Assembly (NCBI GenBank): GCA_963791945.1
Contig: CAWBUD010000002.1
Span: 4,092,001 to 4,156,000 of the forward strand
Length of the DNA: 64,000 nucleotides
Source: PALSA-1003 sp963791945
GTDB lineage: Bacteria; Pseudomonadota; Gammaproteobacteria; Burkholderiales; Casimicrobiaceae
Reading direction: 5' to 3'
The notes below the pieces were generated by a model. The model had not been told where the DNA came from and searched no databases. It was given only the letters and a program-made list of their open reading frames with translations. A program made the translations under genes and the position numbers. Positions 59,778-64,000 of this stretch are shown in pieces (the first letter of the stretch is position 1; each line of letters opens with the position of its first letter).

Positions 59778-61832
59778 ATGCCGAAAGGAAAGAAGCCGCC
59801 TGCCGAAGCGAAGCCAGGCAACACCCTCGCCGACAAGCTCGCGCGACTCGGGATCGTCCGCGACGCCGATCTGATCCTGCATCTTCCCCTGCGCTACGAG
59901 GACCGCACGCACCTCTGCCCCCTCGCCGCGCTCCGGTCCGGCCAGGCGTGGCAAGTCGAAGGCATCGTTGCCAACACCGAGATCCAGTACAGACCACGTC
60001 GGCAGCTCGTCTGCCTGATCGAGGATGGCGATGCCCAGCTCGTCCTGCGTTTCTTCCATTTCTATCCCAGCCAGCAGAAAGCGCTCGCCGTCGGCCGTCG
60101 CGTGCGCGCGTTTGGCGAAGTGAGGGAAGGCCGCTTCGGACCGGAGATCGTTCATCCGAGCTTCGGCATCGTCGCTCCGGGTACGCCGCTTCCCGACCGC
60201 CTTACCCCGGTCTATCCGACCACGGCCGGTCTTGCCCAGGAGACCCTGCGCAAGCTCGTGCACCGCGCGCTCATGGACCACCCTGCGTATCTCGCCGAGA
60301 CGCTGCCGCCCTGGACGCGCGAGCCCCGGGCGCTGTTGCCGTTCGGGCGGGCGGTGCTCTACCTGCACCATCCGCCGCCCGACGCTTCGCAGTCGGCGCT
60401 CGAAGCGCGCTCGCACGACGCGTGGACACGGCTCAAGTTCGACGAACTCCTCGCCCAGCAGCTCTCGCTCAAGATGCACCGCCGCGCGCGAGCGAAGCGG
60501 CGAGCTCCGCGCCTTCCCGGCGATGGCACGCTCACCCGCGCGCTGCGTTCGCGTCTGCCGTTCCGGCTGACCCGCGCGCAGGAACGCGTCGGTGCCGAGA
60601 TCCGGCGCGACCTCGCGCGCGCCGAACCGATGCAGCGGCTCCTGCAGGGCGACGTCGGCAGCGGCAAGACGGTGATCGCGGCGCTCGCCGCGTTGCAGGC
60701 GATCGAGTCGGGGTATCAGGTGGCATTCATGGCGCCGACCGAGATTCTCGCCGAGCAGCACTACCGCAAGCTCGTTGCGTGGCTCGATGGATTGCCCGTG
60801 CGGCTGTCATGGCTGTCGGGCGGAATGAGCGCCAAGGCGAAACGAGAGGCGAAGGCGGCGATGGAAAGCGGAGAAGCCCGGTTCGCGATCGGCACCCACG
60901 CGCTGTTCCAGGACGAGGTGGCGCTGCCCCGGCTCGGGCTCGCGATCGTCGACGAGCAGCATCGCTTCGGCGTCGCGCAACGCCTCGCGCTCCGGCAGAA
61001 GGGCATCGCCGACGCGCACCAGTTGATGATGAGCGCGACGCCGATTCCGCGAACGCTCGCCATGAGCTTCTATGCCGACCTCGACGTGTCGGTGATCGAC
61101 GAGATTCCGCCGGGGCGCTCGCCGGTAGCCACACGGCTCGTGAATCAGCGGCGCCGATCCGAGATCGTGGAGCGCGCGCGGAAGCTCTGCGACTCCGGCG
61201 GCCAGGTCTATTGGGTCTGCCCGTTGATCGAGGAATCGGAGAAGCTGGAGCTGCAGACGGCCGTCGCGCTCCACGCCGAGCTCACCACGACCCTTCCCGA
61301 GCTCGCGGTTGGACTGCTGCACGGTCGCATGAAGCCGGACGAGAAAGCGGCGACCATGGAGCGGTTTACGCGCGGACAGATTGCGGTGCTGGTTGCGACC
61401 ACGGTGATCGAAGTCGGCGTCGACGTGCCCAACGCGTCGCTGATGGTGATCGAGCACGCCGAGCGCTTCGGACTCGCGCAGCTTCATCAGCTTCGCGGCC
61501 GCGTGGGCCGCGGCGCGGACGAGAGCGCATGCGTGCTTCTGTTCGAAGAGCCGATGTCGGAAGCCGCGAAGGCGCGGCTCAAGGTGATCTACGGCACGAA
61601 CGACGGCTTCGAGATCGCTCGCCAGGACCTCCTGATCCGAGGACCCGGCGAATTCCTGGGCGCGCGCCAGTCGGGCGTGCCGCTGTTGCGCTTCGCCGAT
61701 CCGGAGCGCGACGTCGCTCTGATCGAGTCGGCTCGCGCGGCCGCGGACGAGATCCTCCGCCGCGAACCCGGCACGGCGAAGGCCCACCTCGAGCGCTGGC
61801 TCGGCGGCAAGGCGGAATTCATCAAGGTCTAG
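59778..61832 (+). CDS. recG: ATP-dependent DNA helicase RecG
   Basis: A 684-residue helicase of normal RecG size. The N-terminal wedge (OB) domain (DLILHLPLRYEDRTHL, RFFHFYPSQQKAL, PVYPTTAGLAQETLRKLVHRAL) grips branched DNA. Superfamily 2 motifs follow: LLQGDVGSGKTVIAALAAL near residue 290, FMAPTEILAEQH, AIVDEQHRFGVAQR, SATPIPRTLA, TVIEVGVDVPNASLMVIEHAERFGLAQLHQLRGRVGRG. The C-terminus (NDGFEIARQDLLIRGPGEFLGARQSG) is also typical. RecG reverses stalled forks and branch-migrates Holliday junctions. Confidence 0.97.
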   Translation: MPKGKKPPAEAKPGNTLADKLARLGIVRDADLILHLPLRYEDRTHLCPLAALRSGQAWQVEGIVANTEIQYRPRRQLVCLIEDGDAQLVLRFFHFYPSQQKALAVGRRVRAFGEVREGRFGPEIVHPSFGIVAPGTPLPDRLTPVYPTTAGLAQETLRKLVHRALMDHPAYLAETLPPWTREPRALLPFGRAVLYLHHPPPDASQSALEARSHDAWTRLKFDELLAQQLSLKMHRRARAKRRAPRLPGDGTLTRALRSRLPFRLTRAQERVGAEIRRDLARAEPMQRLLQGDVGSGKTVIAALAALQAIESGYQVAFMAPTEILAEQHYRKLVAWLDGLPVRLSWLSGGMSAKAKREAKAAMESGEARFAIGTHALFQDEVALPRLGLAIVDEQHRFGVAQRLALRQKGIADAHQLMMSATPIPRTLAMSFYADLDVSVIDEIPPGRSPVATRLVNQRRRSEIVERARKLCDSGGQVYWVCPLIEESEKLELQTAVALHAELTTTLPELAVGLLHGRMKPDEKAATMERFTRGQIAVLVATTVIEVGVDVPNASLMVIEHAERFGLAQLHQLRGRVGRGADESACVLLFEEPMSEAAKARLKVIYGTNDGFEIARQDLLIRGPGEFLGARQSGVPLLRFADPERDVALIESARAAADEILRREPGTAKAHLERWLGGKAEFIKV

Positions 61833-61928
61833 AGAGTCGACCCGACTCATCCGGCGGCCTTCGTCCGCTCGGCGCAGTCACGTGCGAATAGATCCGCAGC
61901 TACACCGCCTCCCGAACAAGATTCGCCC

Positions 61929-63548
61929 TTACTGGCACACCGTGCCCGGCGCGGTAAACACCTGCCGGGTTATCGCTTTCTTCTGCGTCTCTCCGTTTAC
62001 CGTGTAGTCGAACGTGCCGGTATTGCCGTCGGTGAAGGTGAATGTCGCACTGCCGACCGCGGTCGCCACGACTTTCGTCGGATCGAACGGCACGGCATTG
62101 AAGGGCGGCCCACTCGTCTGGTAGAGCGTGCCGCTATAGGTGCCCGCCGCGGTCTTGCCCGCCGTCACGACCAGCCACAACGGCGAACCATCCTTCCCAT
62201 ACGTGAACCACGTGGCGAAGATCGTATCGCCCTGGTGAGTCAGGTTGACGCCCCACCCCGATTCCGAGCCGGCGGGCGCGGCCCACCACAGATCCTGGTA
62301 GTTGTAGGCCTGCGTCAGGTCCGCGAGGATGCCGAACGTGCAGGTCGGCAACGGACCGAACACCTCGCGCGTGATGTTCTTGGTTTGCGGGACGCCATTG
62401 AAGGTGTAGGTAAACGTGCCGTTGTCCGCGTCGCTGAAACTGAGTTTGCCTGTGCCGACGGCGACGCTGCGAACGAACGTGGAACTGAAAGGGACGGAGT
62501 CGAACGCAGGCCCCGTGGACTGCAGCAGCGTGCCCGTGTACACCGTCGCGGTCGTCGTGGTCGAAGTCGTCAGGTTGGCGATCATCGACAGCCACCATCC
62601 CTTGCCCGTCGCATCGTAGGTAAACCACGTCCCGAATATCACATTGCCCTGGTGCGCCAGGTTGAGCCCCCAGCCGGCCTCGGATTCGGGGGGATTGTTC
62701 CACCACAGACCCTCGTAGTTGGGCGGACCCGCGGCGACGACCTGGACCGACGTCGCTGGAGAAACCAGACCGAACGGTGTGCCGGCAGGAAGATTCATCT
62801 GCCACTGGAAGTTGTACGAACCGGGACTCGACGGGGCGACGACGGCGAATTCGAAGGTGACCGTCTCCCCGGGCGCCACCGCTGAAGGCAGGGCGACGTT
62901 GGCGACGCCCCACGTCGTGTTGCCCGTCGGTGCGGCCGAGCCGAGCGAATATCCGTCGGTCGGCAGCCAAGTGACAATGGTCGTGTTCTTGAACGTTACC
63001 GTGACCTGAATCGTCGCGCCCGCCGGAACGGTGGATGGCACCTGCTGCGAGACGAACTCGGCCGCGGTCGAGACCACGATCGAGGCGCCGGGCGTCTCCT
63101 CGCCGAACGTGCCGTGGAGCTGAGAAAGCATGCGAAACTTGAACGGCGGCGTGGCCGTGAAACCGCAAGCGAGCGGCTTGATCACGAAACTGAACGTCAC
63201 GTCCTGACCCGGCGCGACGTCGTACGGCAGGAGGACGCGGTTGCCGCTGTGGCTGCCGTAAGCGTTGCCCTGGATGCACCAGTAGTAGTTATCCTGTGGC
63301 TCCTGGGTGGCGAGGAAGACATCACCCTCCGCGCGGTACCACGTCGCCGCGCCCGTGTTGCGCATCGTCACCGACGCTGCCGCGGGAGTCTGGAACTGAA
63401 CGAAGGCGGGCGTCGATTGCGACACGAAGGCCGCGGAGTATGCCGGCTGAGCCTGCAGGCTCGGTGTCGCCAAAGTGGTCAAGATTAGACCGCAGACGCC
63501 GGCAGACCATGCTCCGCGCCTCGCGCGGCGCGGCACGACCGTACTCAT
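61929..63548 (-). CDS. Secreted protein with two NBR1-type Ig-like domains
   Basis: A 539-residue exported protein (signal VCGLILTTLATPSLQAQ). Residues 40-160 and 165-275 are two Ig-like domains of the type found next to BRCA1 (FVSQSTPAFVQFQTPAAASVTMRNTGAATWY; FVSQQVPSTVPAGATIQVTVTFKNTTIVTW). The C-terminal half has two related beta repeats with conserved aromatic motifs (YEGLWWNNPPESEAGWGLNLAHQGNVIFGTWFTYD; YQDLWWAAPAGSESGWGVNLTHQGDTIFATWFTYG), seen in other beta-proteobacterial exoproteins. Binding or structural, not enzymatic, is the likely role. Confidence 0.85.
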   Translation of the reverse strand: MSTVVPRRARRGAWSAGVCGLILTTLATPSLQAQPAYSAAFVSQSTPAFVQFQTPAAASVTMRNTGAATWYRAEGDVFLATQEPQDNYYWCIQGNAYGSHSGNRVLLPYDVAPGQDVTFSFVIKPLACGFTATPPFKFRMLSQLHGTFGEETPGASIVVSTAAEFVSQQVPSTVPAGATIQVTVTFKNTTIVTWLPTDGYSLGSAAPTGNTTWGVANVALPSAVAPGETVTFEFAVVAPSSPGSYNFQWQMNLPAGTPFGLVSPATSVQVVAAGPPNYEGLWWNNPPESEAGWGLNLAHQGNVIFGTWFTYDATGKGWWLSMIANLTTSTTTTATVYTGTLLQSTGPAFDSVPFSSTFVRSVAVGTGKLSFSDADNGTFTYTFNGVPQTKNITREVFGPLPTCTFGILADLTQAYNYQDLWWAAPAGSESGWGVNLTHQGDTIFATWFTYGKDGSPLWLVVTAGKTAAGTYSGTLYQTSGPPFNAVPFDPTKVVATAVGSATFTFTDGNTGTFDYTVNGETQKKAITRQVFTAPGTVCQ

Positions 63549-63841
63549 ACAGAGCGACCGGACATGCGACTCAAGCGCTCACTCCCTTCTCTGGGGCAAT
63601 GGGGCTCCGATCGTCCTACGACCCCGGTGCGGACGAGCGGTGGTGGGGCCCATGGAGCTCGTTCATTGCGCAAGGTCAATGACCCTGGTCCTTCGGGGTG
63701 GTTCAATCCGCCGATCGACGCCTTCCGCACCATGCAGCCGGAGCCTGCTTCAGGTTCTGCACGGGAGGCGATCGAATATGCATCCAGGGCTAGGACAGGA
63801 TCGTATTGCGTTAGAATATCAGTGACTTGTAGCCCACCGCC

Positions 63842-64000
63842 ATGCCGCTCTTCGCCCTCGGCTTGAACCACACGACCGCACCGGTCTCGGTGCGGGAGCG
63901 GGTTGCGTTCCAGCTCGACACGCTCGGGACCGCGCTGCGCGACCTGCTCGGGCAACCGCGGGTCAAGGAAGCCGCGATCCTGTCGACGTGCAACCGGACC
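63842..64000 (+). CDS. hemA: Glutamyl-tRNA reductase, partial
   Basis: The first 53 codons of HemA, running off the right edge: MPLFALGLNHTTAPVSVRERVAF and EAAILSTCNRT, with the catalytic Cys50 in the STCNR motif that forms the thioester with glutamate from glutamyl-tRNA. The enzyme makes glutamate 1-semialdehyde, the first committed step of C5 tetrapyrrole synthesis. A TAGAAT box at 63812-63817 is a possible -10. The rest of the gene lies outside the window. Confidence 0.95.
   Translation, partial: MPLFALGLNHTTAPVSVRERVAFQLDTLGTALRDLLGQPRVKEAAILSTCNRT

Noticed and set aside
63545..63955. A minus-strand 136-codon frame upstream of and across hemA
   Set aside because: It is antisense to the clear HemA N-terminus and has no similarity to any family I know.

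Overview
The window is GC-rich, densely coding bacterial chromosome. Several traits suggest a Betaproteobacterium, probably Burkholderiales or a near relative: a Bug/TctC-type relic, an IPTL-CTERM surface protein, DUF4142 and cupredoxin genes beside an ECF sigma factor, a DUF5648 protein, a trimeric-type porin, and a ridA-recG pair. This is inference from gene content, since no rRNA or other taxonomic marker is present. No CRISPR array, prophage or intact insertion sequence was seen.

Layout. 1-6125: a partial amino-acid-type ABC binding protein, two exported proteins of unknown role, a TetR regulator, a PIN-family protein, an alpha/beta hydrolase, and a two-gene run (WXXGXW-repeat protein and glycerophosphodiester phosphodiesterase). 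6126-7601: a decayed stretch with relics of a beta-carbonic anhydrase, a Bug binding protein and a glycosyltransferase. 7602-12261: the prkA-yeaH-spoVR stress operon. 12864-16419: phosphoketolase and a ROK sugar kinase, preceded by an internally deleted glucose-6-phosphate dehydrogenase relic. 16579-20314: an ECF sigma factor, DUF4142 protein, cupredoxin, and an asmA-like gene split by an exact 14-bp tandem duplication. 20433-27416: a catabolic locus with a LacI regulator, its likely operator, a sulfatase-superfamily enzyme and a complete MalFGK-type ABC importer. 27413-31048: a fused quaternary-amine-type binding protein/permease and a 2,4-dienoyl-CoA reductase. 31082-37039: an amidase, then a cupredoxin/beta-barrel pair divergent from a GGDEF-EAL protein. 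37284-43514: patatin, a DUF5648/BNR exoprotein, an XRE regulator, small genes, an HNH endonuclease and a pirin.

43645-51273 is one giant gene for an IPTL-CTERM protein of about 2540 residues with some 15 DUF11-like repeats. It is followed by a SET-domain methyltransferase and two small proteins of unknown function (minus strand), a QseBC/TctDE-like two-component pair, a PAP2 phosphatase, a porin, an SRPBCC protein and tRNA-Ala(CGC). The right end carries a DedA-rhodanese fusion, ridA, recG, a secreted protein with Ig-like domains, and the first 53 codons of hemA.

No single locus is a clearly new system. The best leads are the asmA tandem duplication, the zwf relic ahead of phosphoketolase, the sulfatase-like enzyme with threonine at the predicted nucleophile position beside its own sugar importer, the giant repeat protein, and the SET-domain gene with its two small neighbours. 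All functional calls come from reading translated sequence; no database search was run.
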